Below are positions 26,526 through 36,397 of a stretch of 64,000 bases of DNA, one piece after another. Within the stretch, counting starts at the first letter, position 1. Each line of letters starts with the position of its first letter. Below the pieces are notes generated by a model. The model was not told the origin of the DNA. It did no database searches and saw nothing but the letters and a program-made list of their open reading frames with translations. This DNA comes from Shewanella oncorhynchi (GTDB lineage: Bacteria > Pseudomonadota > Gammaproteobacteria > Enterobacterales > Shewanellaceae): assembly GCF_012584455.1 (NCBI RefSeq), contig NZ_JABAEB010000007.1, positions 62,001 to 126,000 on the forward strand, in the 5' to 3' direction. A program made the translations under genes and the position numbers.

Positions 26526-29500
26526 ATGAAAAACACACTACTCTTCGCAGCAATTAGCTTAGCGATTGCAACTCCCGTTCTTGCCCATAACACTCATGCA
26601 AGCCCCCCATTAGGCAACAACACATCAAACAGTTCACCAGCTCAACCCGTCCCGCCACCGCCCTCTGCACCAATTAGCTTAATTGAATCACATAGACCGC
26701 TACTGCGGGAGACGCCATTGATGGCATCCCCCAATGATCCGACGATGACAGAGCAGCCTAAGATTCATTCACGCCAGAAACGTCAGATAGAGGTCTCGGA
26801 GCAACCCCCACTTAAGTTGCAAAATCGTAGCGCCGCGATGCAAGTCAGCGACTGCAGTGACTTTGTTGGGAAATCAGGTCAGGCACTAGTCAATGAACTG
26901 AGCCAATCGACACCCGAATGCGTCGGTAAGCTCTATAGCCTCAAAGGCAGTGCTGCGACCGCGCTATTTAGCGAGGCCAATGTGATCAGTGTGGCTAATG
27001 CCATTGCCGCTAAAACAAAGGACTACACTGGGGTCGATATTCAGCATCTGGAGTCCCATATTTACTTTATTCGTGCCGCCCTTTATGTGCAGTTTTACAG
27101 CCCAAATGATGTGCCCGCTTACAGCAATGCTGCTAAGGTCAGCTTAAAATCTGCCCTTAATGCTTTATTTGCGAACGCTGCGATTTGGACTGTCTCCGAT
27201 GCTAATGCTGGCGTGTTGAAAGAAGCCTTAATCCTGATTGACTCAGCCGAGCTCGGCGCCGATTTCAATCATGTCACCATTAAAGTGCTTACGGACTATG
27301 ATGCTAATTGGCAAGCCAGTTTCGCCATGAACGCCGCAGCCAACTCAGTGTTTACCACCTTATTCCGCGCTCAATGGAATGATGACATGCAGGCGCTGTT
27401 CGCGCGTGACCAAAGCATTTTAGATGCGCTGAATAACTTCCAACTCGAACATCGCGACTTGTTAGGCACCAATGCAGAGTACCTTTTGGTCAATTCAGTT
27501 AAAGAGTTGTCTAGGCTGTATTACATTGATGCCATGCGCCCGCGAGTGACCCAGCTGGTCAAAAACATCCTCAGCAACACCAGCAAAACCGAACCGAGCA
27601 AAGTGCTTTGGTACGCGGCGGCAGAAATGGCCGACTATTACGATCGCAGCCATTGTAATGATTACAATATCTGTGGTTTTAAGGCGCAGTTAGAGGCCGA
27701 TGCCTTACCTTTCAACTGGAAATGCTCCGACAGCCTTAAGATCCGCGCCCAAGATCTCTATCAAGATCAAGCCAAATGGGCCTGTGATGTGCTGACCAGC
27801 CAAGAAAGTTATTTCCACAGTAAACTCGAAACGGGCATGCAACCTGTGGGGCAAGATAACAACGATGACTTAGAGCTAGTGATCTTCGGCAGTTCGTCTG
27901 AGTATAAATCCTTAGCCAACAGTATATTTGGTATCAGTACCGACAATGGCGGCATGTATTTAGAAGGCTCACCCGCCGGACTCAAAAATCAGGCACGTTT
28001 TATCGCCTATGAAGCCGAATGGCGCACGCCAGATTTCCACGTCTGGAACCTGCAACACGAATACGTACACTACCTCGATGGACGCTATAACCTGTTTGGT
28101 GACTTTAGTCGTGGCACTTCGGCCAATACCATTTGGTGGATTGAAGGCCTCGCAGAATACATCTCTTACCGTGACGCAAACCCTGCGGCAATTGCCATGG
28201 GCGAAACCGGTGAGTATATGTTATCGACCATCTTCAAAAACAACTATGAATCTGGCCAAGACCGCATCTATCGCTGGGGCTATCTGGCGGTGCGTTTCAT
28301 GTTTGAACACCACAGGGACGATGTGAGACAGATTCTGGCATACCTACGCAACGATCAATATGCAGAATATCAAGCCTTTATGGATAATATCGGAACACGT
28401 TACGATAACGAATGGCAGGGTTGGCTCACCAGTGGTTTAAGCACGGCTGACGATGGCATAGTCGATAAGGGCCCGAGTGATGTCGACGCTGAGCCCAGTG
28501 GCCGCGAAGGCAACTGGACAGGACCAGCAGGCACAATCAGTAAGGATTACTCACCTTGCCAAGTGACTAATGAAGCCTACCGTTACACTGAATCGGCCAG
28601 CCTGAAAATTGATGTGCCGATGGAATGTATCGATTCAAAACTCGGCCGCGCCAGTTTCAGCTTCACCAATACCGATCGCACAGCCCAAGAGCTTTGGATC
28701 AAGATTGGCGGTGGTTGGGGAGATGCCGACATTTATTTCGATTCTAGAGGCTGGGCAAGCCCTGAGCAAAACCAAGGCGCTGGTATCGGTAATGGTAATT
28801 ATCAAGTGATTAAGGTGCAGTTAAACCCCAACGAGTATTGGCACTACATTACCTTATCGGGGGACTTTGGCGGTGTTGATATGCAAGTCAGCACCACTGA
28901 GCTATTTGCTGATATCGACCCCGATCTGGGGGATGGCGGCGTGGATCCTGAGCCACCAGCCAATTGCGGCGCAGCGACCTTAGATTACGGTAAGCTCACC
29001 CTAGGCAAAAATGAGTGCATCAGTGGCGGGCGTAACAGCTTCTACTTCTGGGTTGAGGAAGATGATACCCAGTTCACTGTCACCACTAAGGGCGGCGCTG
29101 GGGATGCCAATATTTACTTCAATGCCAGTCAGTGGGCCGACGCAGATAATGCCGATGCAAAGAGCGCTCAAGCAGGAAATCAAGAATCGCTTAGCTTCAG
29201 CGCCAATCGTGGCTGGCGTTATATCACGATTGATACTGCCACTGAGTTTAGCGGCGTAACACTGACCTTTAGCACAGGCACGGGCAACACACCCGATCCG
29301 GTGCTCATTGCCAACGCCTGCGCGACGCAATCACCCTTAAGTTATGGTGAGCTCAGTGCTGGCAAAGCCATTTGCACCGCCGATGGGCGCAACGATTATT
29401 ACCTTTGGGTACCAGAGGGAACGAATCAGCTAAGTATAAACTCCGCCCACGGCAGTGGTGATGTTAGCCTGTTTTCGGGGACGACTTGGGCGAATGCTCA

Positions 29501-29642
29501 ACACTTCGATGCAGCCTCTGTGACACCCGCCAACACGCGGGAAAGTATCACAGTCAATGCACCAAACGTGGGTTGGTATTACATCACAGTGCAGAGTGAG
29601 CCCCAGAGTGCGGGAGTCGCACTGCAGGTTGATTTACGCTAG
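26526..29642 (+). CDS. Secreted collagenase, peptidase family M9
   Basis: A 1038-residue exported metalloprotease resembling Vibrio collagenase. A signal peptide (MKNTLLFAAISLAIATPVLA) is followed by a Pro-rich propeptide, an activator domain, and the catalytic domain with the zinc motif HEYVH (residues 511-515) in HEYVHYLDG plus the downstream Glu in WWIEGLAEY. The C-terminus carries three successive bacterial pre-peptidase (PPC) domains, each with the WGDADIYF/GDANIYF-type strand and a YITL/YITI/YITV strand. I started at 26526 where the signal peptide begins, not 60 bases upstream. Probable role: breakdown of animal or particulate protein outside the cell. Confidence 0.93.
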   Translation: MKNTLLFAAISLAIATPVLAHNTHASPPLGNNTSNSSPAQPVPPPPSAPISLIESHRPLLRETPLMASPNDPTMTEQPKIHSRQKRQIEVSEQPPLKLQNRSAAMQVSDCSDFVGKSGQALVNELSQSTPECVGKLYSLKGSAATALFSEANVISVANAIAAKTKDYTGVDIQHLESHIYFIRAALYVQFYSPNDVPAYSNAAKVSLKSALNALFANAAIWTVSDANAGVLKEALILIDSAELGADFNHVTIKVLTDYDANWQASFAMNAAANSVFTTLFRAQWNDDMQALFARDQSILDALNNFQLEHRDLLGTNAEYLLVNSVKELSRLYYIDAMRPRVTQLVKNILSNTSKTEPSKVLWYAAAEMADYYDRSHCNDYNICGFKAQLEADALPFNWKCSDSLKIRAQDLYQDQAKWACDVLTSQESYFHSKLETGMQPVGQDNNDDLELVIFGSSSEYKSLANSIFGISTDNGGMYLEGSPAGLKNQARFIAYEAEWRTPDFHVWNLQHEYVHYLDGRYNLFGDFSRGTSANTIWWIEGLAEYISYRDANPAAIAMGETGEYMLSTIFKNNYESGQDRIYRWGYLAVRFMFEHHRDDVRQILAYLRNDQYAEYQAFMDNIGTRYDNEWQGWLTSGLSTADDGIVDKGPSDVDAEPSGREGNWTGPAGTISKDYSPCQVTNEAYRYTESASLKIDVPMECIDSKLGRASFSFTNTDRTAQELWIKIGGGWGDADIYFDSRGWASPEQNQGAGIGNGNYQVIKVQLNPNEYWHYITLSGDFGGVDMQVSTTELFADIDPDLGDGGVDPEPPANCGAATLDYGKLTLGKNECISGGRNSFYFWVEEDDTQFTVTTKGGAGDANIYFNASQWADADNADAKSAQAGNQESLSFSANRGWRYITIDTATEFSGVTLTFSTGTGNTPDPVLIANACATQSPLSYGELSAGKAICTADGRNDYYLWVPEGTNQLSINSAHGSGDVSLFSGTTWANAQHFDAASVTPANTRESITVNAPNVGWYYITVQSEPQSAGVALQVDLR

Positions 29643-29713
29643 TTTGATGACTTGCATCGCTTAAGTAAGCAGTTTTAGCCATTACGCATAAATCAAGCAT
29701 TTGAATAAATAGC

Positions 29714-29739
29714 AAAATCCCTGCTTCTGCAGGGATTTT
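29714..29739 (+). terminator. Collagenase terminator
   Basis: AAAATCCCTGC and GCAGGGATTTT pair perfectly over 11 bp with loop TTCT, followed by more T. Flanking A and T runs make it usable on both strands, so it may also serve the convergent Sel1 gene. Confidence 0.88.
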
Positions 29740-29800
29740 TATTGAAGATAAGCTGAATAAGCGACACTGACGTCATAGAGTCTTTAGCGGCAATACGTTA

Positions 29801-31618
29801 TTAGCGCATCCCTTCGAGCACTTGCACTCTCTCCTTGGCCCTTGCTGCATAGTCGTTTGAAAACCGATCTGCCATTTCAATGCTCTGCTGATAAAGCGTT
29901 AACGCTGCTTTTGCATCGGCCGGTCCACCCTCGCCTTTATCTAACAGGGTTGCGAACTGGAAGTAAGCATTGCCTAGAATATCCGCTTGCAAGCCTTGTT
30001 TGGCACCCAAGGTTGTCACTTTTTCTAACCAGTATCTCGCGTTAACCGTATCTCGATAGGGTTCCAATAACAGGATATTGGCAAGTTCAGCGGCGGCGTA
30101 AAGATCTCGCTCGGCGGCAATGATCCAAAACTCCTCGCTCTGCTCAAAATCCTCTTTAAAGTAGTAATAGGTTTCGGCAGCATCTCGCGCTAAATCAGGT
30201 TGAGCTTTAACGCTTTGGCGATAATTTTCCAATGCCGTTGTGGCATTAAAGTAAGGGGAGCAAGATAACACTTGATAAAACGCCATCAGACTTCTTGCCT
30301 CAGGCAACCCTTGGCCAACTAGCTGATTTAACTGCTGCCATGCTTGCGTTTCACGGACCTTATCCGCACCTGTATTAACCAAGCCACGCTCGATAACCGA
30401 TAAAGGTAAACGGATTAACTCAAGCTTTGCCGCGTTATCGCCAAAACTCGCGGCGCGCTCCAGCCAATAGATCTTTTCATCGGCACGCCCCGCGTAACCC
30501 GCTTGATCTCGCATCCAATGCAGCGCCTCAATATCGCCAGCTTCAGCGGCTTCACGGTAATATTTCTGTGCCTTAATTTTATCCTTGGGTAAGGCGTGCC
30601 CAAGCTCATAGATACGTGCCAAGAAGCGCTTATCTTCGGCCTTGGTACTCTGAGCTAACGTCTTGATTTGAGATTCAGGTTTACCATAGGCATACAATTC
30701 CACATCACCGTTAGCATAAGTATATTGAGTACCATCGGGATAATTCACTTCAACCGTATCAGGCTGATACCAGACATTGACCTCATACTGCTCGGCAATC
30801 TGTGGATTAAAATTCACCCGCATCACAGCCTCATCACCGCGGCGAATCGCTTGAGTATAAGGACTAGCCCATAGGCTAGAAATTTGCTGCAAACTGCTTT
30901 TCAGCCTAGCCTCGAAGGGTTTGTCTTCCTTAGGAGAATGAATAAATACTGGATAGTAAACTGGCGCTAAAGATAAAGGCGTAGTCGCAAGCAACGAATT
31001 ATCCGCCTCGCTACCCGCATGAATAGGATCGATATTAAGTTCATGACTTAAATAAAAATCATCGTGGGGTGACACTTGGGTCGGCAACGTCGTTTGGCTA
31101 GCAACTTGTGCCGCATCCACAACAGAAGTGCGCTGCAACTTAGCAAGGTATTGTTGTTTAAGTGCTTTAGCCCTTTGCCACAACGGATGGTTCGGCAGTA
31201 TTGTCACATCGAGCATTAAATCCTCAAGCCGCCACTGACAATCGCCGCCACCGTTCAAAGCTAAGGGCAGCGAAAACTCACTCGCTTTGCTACCACTGCT
31301 AATCACTTGCCGCAGCACTGAGGTTTCTTCGAATGTCGCGCGGTAGGGATTAGCAATATCACCACTGGGAAAACGGATTTCCTTTCGAGTACAAACAGAT
31401 GAGACGTAATAACCGACAAGTTCTAATTGCGTATTAGCAGGTAATACACCGACGAACTCGAAACGCGGACTGTCTACAGGTGCAGTCACTTGATCGACGG
31501 GCAACTCACTACGAAATAAAGAATCCCAAAAAGAGGCCATGACGGGAGAGGCAAACATCAATCCAGCCGAGCAAGCCAAATATAAAAAAGCCCTATGAAA
31601 GCAATGTAACAAACTCAT
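29801..31618 (-). CDS. Secreted Sel1/TPR-repeat protein
   Basis: About 605 residues. A signal peptide (start at 31618, MSLLHCFHRAFLYLACSAG) has GGAGAG before it. The first ~300 residues are a beta-rich region of unknown kind with two Cys pairs. The second half is a series of helical Sel1-like/TPR repeats (RFLARIYELGHALPKDKIKA, YYREAAEAGDIEALHWM, YWLERAASFGDNAAKLEL and more). Such repeats usually bind other proteins. No catalytic motif seen; function unknown. It lies downstream of the second RND pair on the same strand, but a terminator separates them. Confidence 0.75.
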   Translation of the reverse strand: MSLLHCFHRAFLYLACSAGLMFASPVMASFWDSLFRSELPVDQVTAPVDSPRFEFVGVLPANTQLELVGYYVSSVCTRKEIRFPSGDIANPYRATFEETSVLRQVISSGSKASEFSLPLALNGGGDCQWRLEDLMLDVTILPNHPLWQRAKALKQQYLAKLQRTSVVDAAQVASQTTLPTQVSPHDDFYLSHELNIDPIHAGSEADNSLLATTPLSLAPVYYPVFIHSPKEDKPFEARLKSSLQQISSLWASPYTQAIRRGDEAVMRVNFNPQIAEQYEVNVWYQPDTVEVNYPDGTQYTYANGDVELYAYGKPESQIKTLAQSTKAEDKRFLARIYELGHALPKDKIKAQKYYREAAEAGDIEALHWMRDQAGYAGRADEKIYWLERAASFGDNAAKLELIRLPLSVIERGLVNTGADKVRETQAWQQLNQLVGQGLPEARSLMAFYQVLSCSPYFNATTALENYRQSVKAQPDLARDAAETYYYFKEDFEQSEEFWIIAAERDLYAAAELANILLLEPYRDTVNARYWLEKVTTLGAKQGLQADILGNAYFQFATLLDKGEGGPADAKAALTLYQQSIEMADRFSNDYAARAKERVQVLEGMR

Positions 31619-31701
31619 AATGCCAGCTCTCCGTCGCTGATGAGGCAAATCCACTCGCACTTAAACACTCGCTTAAATACAAAAAAGATCATTAAGTTAT
31701 C

Positions 31702-31738
31702 GAAAAAATTAAGCCAACGCGTTTAGCCGTTGGCTTAA
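31702..31738 (-). terminator. Terminator of the second RND pair
   Basis: TTAAGCCAACG and CGTTGGCTTAA form a perfect 11-bp stem with an 8-base loop; on the minus strand it is followed by TTTTTT. It lies 78 bases after the RND permease stop. Confidence 0.9.
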
Positions 31739-31815
31739 ATCATAACGTATTTACAGACAAGTTGAACCCATGCCTGTCAGCCTAGGGGCGATAAACCCAG
31801 CGCATAAAACTCAAC

Positions 31816-34800
31816 TTAAGCACTTCGCAGTCTAGCAAGCACATCCTTGGCCTTCAATTCAGCCATAGCGACATAGGCCACAGGCACTACAAATAAAGAG
31901 AAGAAAGTGCCCGCTAACAGACCTCCGACTAAGACTAAACCTATGTTAGCTAACCCTAACGAGCCCGGCCCCGATGCCAAGGCTAAAGGAATCGCACTTA
32001 AAATCATGGTTAAAGACGTCATTAGAATCGGTCTTAAACGAGATTTGGCACTGCTTCGCGCCGCCTCAATCGCACTCAAACCTTGGTCTTGTTGCTTATT
32101 GGCAAACTCCACCAGCAAGATACCGTGTTTAGTCACTAGCCCCACTAAGGTTAATAAACCAATCTGCGAATAGATATTCACACTCTCGCCAAACAAGGCT
32201 AAGGTCAATAACGCACCGACAATACACAAGGGCACTGTCAGTAAGATAATTAAGGGATCGACAAAACTTTCGAACTGCGCAGCCAAAATCAAATAGATAA
32301 ACACCAATGCCAGCAAGAATAGCGACTGAGTGCCCGCCTGCGAATCCATAAGATCCTTCACCACGCCATTGTATTTAAAACCTTGGGCATCATTAAGCAA
32401 TGTAGGCAATTGTTCATCTAAGTAGGTTTTGATTTCATCAGTTGAATAGCCGGGCATAATATCTGCCGTCAATTCAGCACTATCAAGACCCATAAACGTC
32501 TTAATGTTAGATTCTGCCGTAGTCTGTTTAATCGACACAAATTGCGACAATGGCAGTGCTTGCCCAGATTCAGAAGTGACATACAGCTTATTCAACACTT
32601 TAAAATCACTCAGTTTGTCTAAGTTTACTTGCACTTGAATAGGATAAGTAAAACCATCGGTAGCATGTAAGTCCGCCGCCTTCACTGAGCCAAGAAAGGT
32701 AGAAAGTGCATTAGTGACATCACCATAACTCACACCAGAGAGGATAATGGCGTTGCGATCGATAGACAGATCGTAGCGTAGTTGATCCCTAAGCACTGAG
32801 TTGCCCACGTTATTCAGGCCAGGATAATCCTCGAGTAACTTTTGCACTTTGGCGGCGGTTTCGCTGAGTTCGTCCTTATTCCGATCTAAGGTCGTCAGCT
32901 CTAAACGCAAATTATTGGCAATATTGAGATTATTCGCTGAACGAATGCTAAACGACATGTTATAGGCAGAAACGTTTTCCTTTGATGTTGTAATCAAGTC
33001 GCTGATCACATCATCTATACCCTCACTGCGCTCACCCCAAGGTTTGAGTAGCACATGGTTCACTGGCTCTCCCTCGATATAGGACAAGTTAGCCCCTACC
33101 GCAGGATGCTCGTCCATCACACCATTAAGCTCAGCATTGTGATTGAGATGATACTGCCGACCGACACCGGTAGGGCCATTAGACGCCACATCGATAAAGC
33201 CAGAGTCCTCCGCAGGCAAGAGTATTTTGGGTAATTGCCAGTAAGCAATACCCGCAAGACCCACCAAAACCACAGCCACACCAAACATCAAGCGCTTGCG
33301 GAAAAACCACTTATTCAGCTCATTGATATACAAATGATTTAACTGCTGCAGCGCATTCTCGACTCGGCTAAACCATTTAGGGTGTTGCTCAGTGGTATTG
33401 ATAAGATAAGCGCTCATCATAGGCGACAAAGTTAACGCCACCACGCCAGAGATCATCACGGCCGCTGCTAAGGTAAAGGAGAATTGCCGAAACAGATCGG
33501 CGGTTAAACCCGACATTAATCCGATCGGCAGATACACGGCGGCGAGCGTTAACGTCATGGCAATGATAGGGAAAATGATCTCCTGACAGCCTTTAATCGC
33601 CGCATTGAAAGGCGTTTCACCGTTTTCAATATGGCGATAGCAGTTCTCGACCACCACAATGGCATCGTCCACCACCAGGCCAATGGCCAAAATAATCGCC
33701 AGAATAGTCAACACATTGATACTAAATCCGAGCGCCGACATCACAGCAAACACCCCAATCACGCACACGGGAATGGTAATAATGGGGATCGATGCCGCCC
33801 GCAGGCTACCCAAAAATAACACCACAATCAGCGAAACTAAGATCACTGCTTCAATCAACGCAGAAAACCCTTCGTCGATGGAGGCTTCAATAAAATCAGC
33901 TTGGTTGTAGGCCAAGTTCATTTCTAAGCCTTGGGGTAAATGTTTTTGCATGCGTGCAATTTCGGCTTTAATGTTCGAAGCCACTGTCACTGGGTTAGCG
34001 TTGCTCAGCGGTAAAATCTGCAATGACATTGCACTATGTCCACCGATAGACAACATACTCGGCGACAGACTTTCCTCGCCCATCACCACATCGGCAACAT
34101 CGGACACACGGATGATCTTACCCTCGCTGACCTTAATCACCAGATCCTTCACGTCTTCAAGCGTTTCAACTTGATTCAAAGGGTTAATCGAGAAATCCCG
34201 CGACTTACCTTTGATCGCACCCGAGGTAAAACTGGCATTGTAGGAGCCTAACGTGCCCACCACATCGGCAGCTTTAATATTCAACGCCTTCATTTGTTCA
34301 GGATTGAGCCAGACTCTGACCGCCTTTTGTGAGCCGCCATAGGGCCCCCAAACAGCACCAACGCCTTGAACTTGTTTGAGTTGCGGTACTAACTGCTGGC
34401 TAATGTAGTCGTACATAGCCTGCTTTTCCATGCCTCCCGCGTTCACAAAGGTGATGATATTACTGGCAGAATCTGTGGCCGAGGTATCGTCGGTGACTGT
34501 GGGCTTATCTATCATGCTCTGGGGGAAATCGTTAATCCCTTCGACGCTGCTACGCAACTTGTTCATTAAGTTGGTGTATTCAATATCGCTAGTGTCATCA
34601 TTGAATTTAATCGTTAATGAGCAACGCCCCTCGCTACAGTCGGTCGACATAGTATCGACCTTATCTATGCCCGAAGCCGCAGCAATCAACTTATCGGCCA
34701 CGTTGCTCGACATAAAATCGGCGCTCGCCCCTGCAATCGACGCATTCACAGATGCCGAGTGGGTGGTATGCTCAGGGAAGTATTGGATATCGAGTTTTTG

Positions 34801-34887
34801 AAAGGCAATCAAACCCAGTAACACAGCCATAATACTGAGTACGGAGGCGAAGATAGGATGACGAATACAGACTTCGGGTAAACGCAT
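31816..34887 (-). CDS. RND efflux pump, inner-membrane permease (second pair)
   Basis: A 1023-residue RND permease of the hydrophobe/amphiphile efflux group with two six-helix halves and large periplasmic loops. The proton-relay segment LAIGLVVDDAIVVVENCYRH has the paired Asp residues (DD) expected of drug pumps. The start (MRLPEVCIRHPIF) matches the family opening. Its ATG shares one base with the adaptor stop (TAATG), showing translational coupling. Substrate unknown. Confidence 0.93.
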   Translation of the reverse strand: MRLPEVCIRHPIFASVLSIMAVLLGLIAFQKLDIQYFPEHTTHSASVNASIAGASADFMSSNVADKLIAAASGIDKVDTMSTDCSEGRCSLTIKFNDDTSDIEYTNLMNKLRSSVEGINDFPQSMIDKPTVTDDTSATDSASNIITFVNAGGMEKQAMYDYISQQLVPQLKQVQGVGAVWGPYGGSQKAVRVWLNPEQMKALNIKAADVVGTLGSYNASFTSGAIKGKSRDFSINPLNQVETLEDVKDLVIKVSEGKIIRVSDVADVVMGEESLSPSMLSIGGHSAMSLQILPLSNANPVTVASNIKAEIARMQKHLPQGLEMNLAYNQADFIEASIDEGFSALIEAVILVSLIVVLFLGSLRAASIPIITIPVCVIGVFAVMSALGFSINVLTILAIILAIGLVVDDAIVVVENCYRHIENGETPFNAAIKGCQEIIFPIIAMTLTLAAVYLPIGLMSGLTADLFRQFSFTLAAAVMISGVVALTLSPMMSAYLINTTEQHPKWFSRVENALQQLNHLYINELNKWFFRKRLMFGVAVVLVGLAGIAYWQLPKILLPAEDSGFIDVASNGPTGVGRQYHLNHNAELNGVMDEHPAVGANLSYIEGEPVNHVLLKPWGERSEGIDDVISDLITTSKENVSAYNMSFSIRSANNLNIANNLRLELTTLDRNKDELSETAAKVQKLLEDYPGLNNVGNSVLRDQLRYDLSIDRNAIILSGVSYGDVTNALSTFLGSVKAADLHATDGFTYPIQVQVNLDKLSDFKVLNKLYVTSESGQALPLSQFVSIKQTTAESNIKTFMGLDSAELTADIMPGYSTDEIKTYLDEQLPTLLNDAQGFKYNGVVKDLMDSQAGTQSLFLLALVFIYLILAAQFESFVDPLIILLTVPLCIVGALLTLALFGESVNIYSQIGLLTLVGLVTKHGILLVEFANKQQDQGLSAIEAARSSAKSRLRPILMTSLTMILSAIPLALASGPGSLGLANIGLVLVGGLLAGTFFSLFVVPVAYVAMAELKAKDVLARLRSA

Positions 34888-36101
34888 TATTCAGCCACCT
34901 CAATATTTGGAGTTGAGCCTGAATCAGCACCTTTGTCAGCGCTTGATGTTGCCGCTTTATCTGCAGTGTTTCTATCCTGCACGACTTTGATCTTGCTATC
35001 GGACTTGAGGTTTTGCATACCCGTTTTAACGACTAAATCGCCTTCGGCTAAACCTTCAGTCACGACGGCATAACCGTCATTCGTATTTTGAGCGAGTTTA
35101 ACCACTTGCTTTACTACGCTATCGCCCTGCACTAGCCAGACAAAACGTTCATCGTTATTGGCAATAATCGAATTTTGCGGCACTAATAGACGTTTAATCC
35201 CTAGACTATAGAACTGCTTGATGTTGGCGAACATGCCAGGAGCAAGCTTAAACTCAGGGTTTTCAAGGGCGGCATGCACTTCAACCCGTCCTGAGCTTTC
35301 ATCTACCGCAGGGGCAACATAGTTAACTAACCCTTTGAATACCTTATTACCATAGGCCTCAACAGTCACATTCACCTTTTGGCCCTTTTGCGCCTTGCCT
35401 AAATCCTTCTGACTAATGGCATAACGCACTTCGACCGGATTTAAACTATAGAGGGTGACTAAGGCCGTACCAGCACCAATTTGACTGCCGATAGACTGAC
35501 TAAAGCTGGTCAACTGACCATCAAAGGGAGCCTTGATCAGGTAATCGTTCATGGTTGCTTGTTTCTGGCGAAAATCCGCATCGGCCAGATTCACATTTTC
35601 CCGTAGCTCATCCACATCTTGCTTAGCAAGCGCAAAGGGTTCTTTAATCAGTAAATCTTCGATACGCTCCAGCTTAGTTTTAGCCAGTGCTAAGGTGCTC
35701 TTGGCTTTGTCTAAATCAGCCTTGGCTTTAATGTTGTCCTGCTCGGCAATCACTTGGCCTTTAGTCACTTTGTCGCCGTTACTAAAATGAATCGCGCTAA
35801 TTTTTTCGCTAGCATTAAAGTTCAGCGTGGCTGAATCGATAGCGTTGATTTTACCGACTTCATTCACTACATCGGCAAAGGATGTTTCTTTAACGGCCTC
35901 GACCGTCACAGGGATAATGTCGACCTTGTCCGCCGACATCACGGCCATAGGGGCTAAAGCGAAAACACTCGCCAGTAGAAACGGCAAAGGCGCGAATAAG
36001 GGCGCCTTTGGGAGATGATGGGGATGGCTTTTTAATGAAATATCGCATGCACTGCGTGCTCGTTCAGTTACTCTTTGTGTAAACAGTGTTCGTGTAAACA
36101 T
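34887..36101 (-). CDS. RND efflux periplasmic adaptor (second pair)
   Basis: A membrane-fusion protein of about 404 residues. It has an unusually long N-terminal extension before the hydrophobic signal (FLLASVFALAPMAVMSA), then lipoyl-like motifs (FSNGDKVTKGQVIAEQ), a coiled-coil hairpin at about 135-190, and barrel domains. I used the ATG at 36101, since the first frame start is a TTG with no ribosome-binding site. The last 30 residues are Ala/Ser/Asp-rich and disordered. It couples with the following permease; no regulator or outer-membrane channel adjoins. Confidence 0.9.
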   Translation of the reverse strand: MFTRTLFTQRVTERARSACDISLKSHPHHLPKAPLFAPLPFLLASVFALAPMAVMSADKVDIIPVTVEAVKETSFADVVNEVGKINAIDSATLNFNASEKISAIHFSNGDKVTKGQVIAEQDNIKAKADLDKAKSTLALAKTKLERIEDLLIKEPFALAKQDVDELRENVNLADADFRQKQATMNDYLIKAPFDGQLTSFSQSIGSQIGAGTALVTLYSLNPVEVRYAISQKDLGKAQKGQKVNVTVEAYGNKVFKGLVNYVAPAVDESSGRVEVHAALENPEFKLAPGMFANIKQFYSLGIKRLLVPQNSIIANNDERFVWLVQGDSVVKQVVKLAQNTNDGYAVVTEGLAEGDLVVKTGMQNLKSDSKIKVVQDRNTADKAATSSADKGADSGSTPNIEVAE

Positions 36102-36397
36102 AGTATGCAAACCTATCGTTCTTACTATTCAACGGACATCCTATCCGACAACAGCAAACCGGATTGAACCCAAAACTAATACCAAGTCCCCCCAAAGTGC
36201 CTGTTTCAGCAATTTGAGGTTATTTGGGTATACAGCCTATAGGCTTAATCCCAGTCAGTGCCAGTAAAAACTCGGTTACACAACCAAACAAAACAATAAC
36301 TTAACGATAAACTCAATAGTGAGCACTTAAATCACACAAACAACCATAAAATACAGCAAACTTGAAACAAGTGTAGAGCCAGCCTATTAGCAAGCCA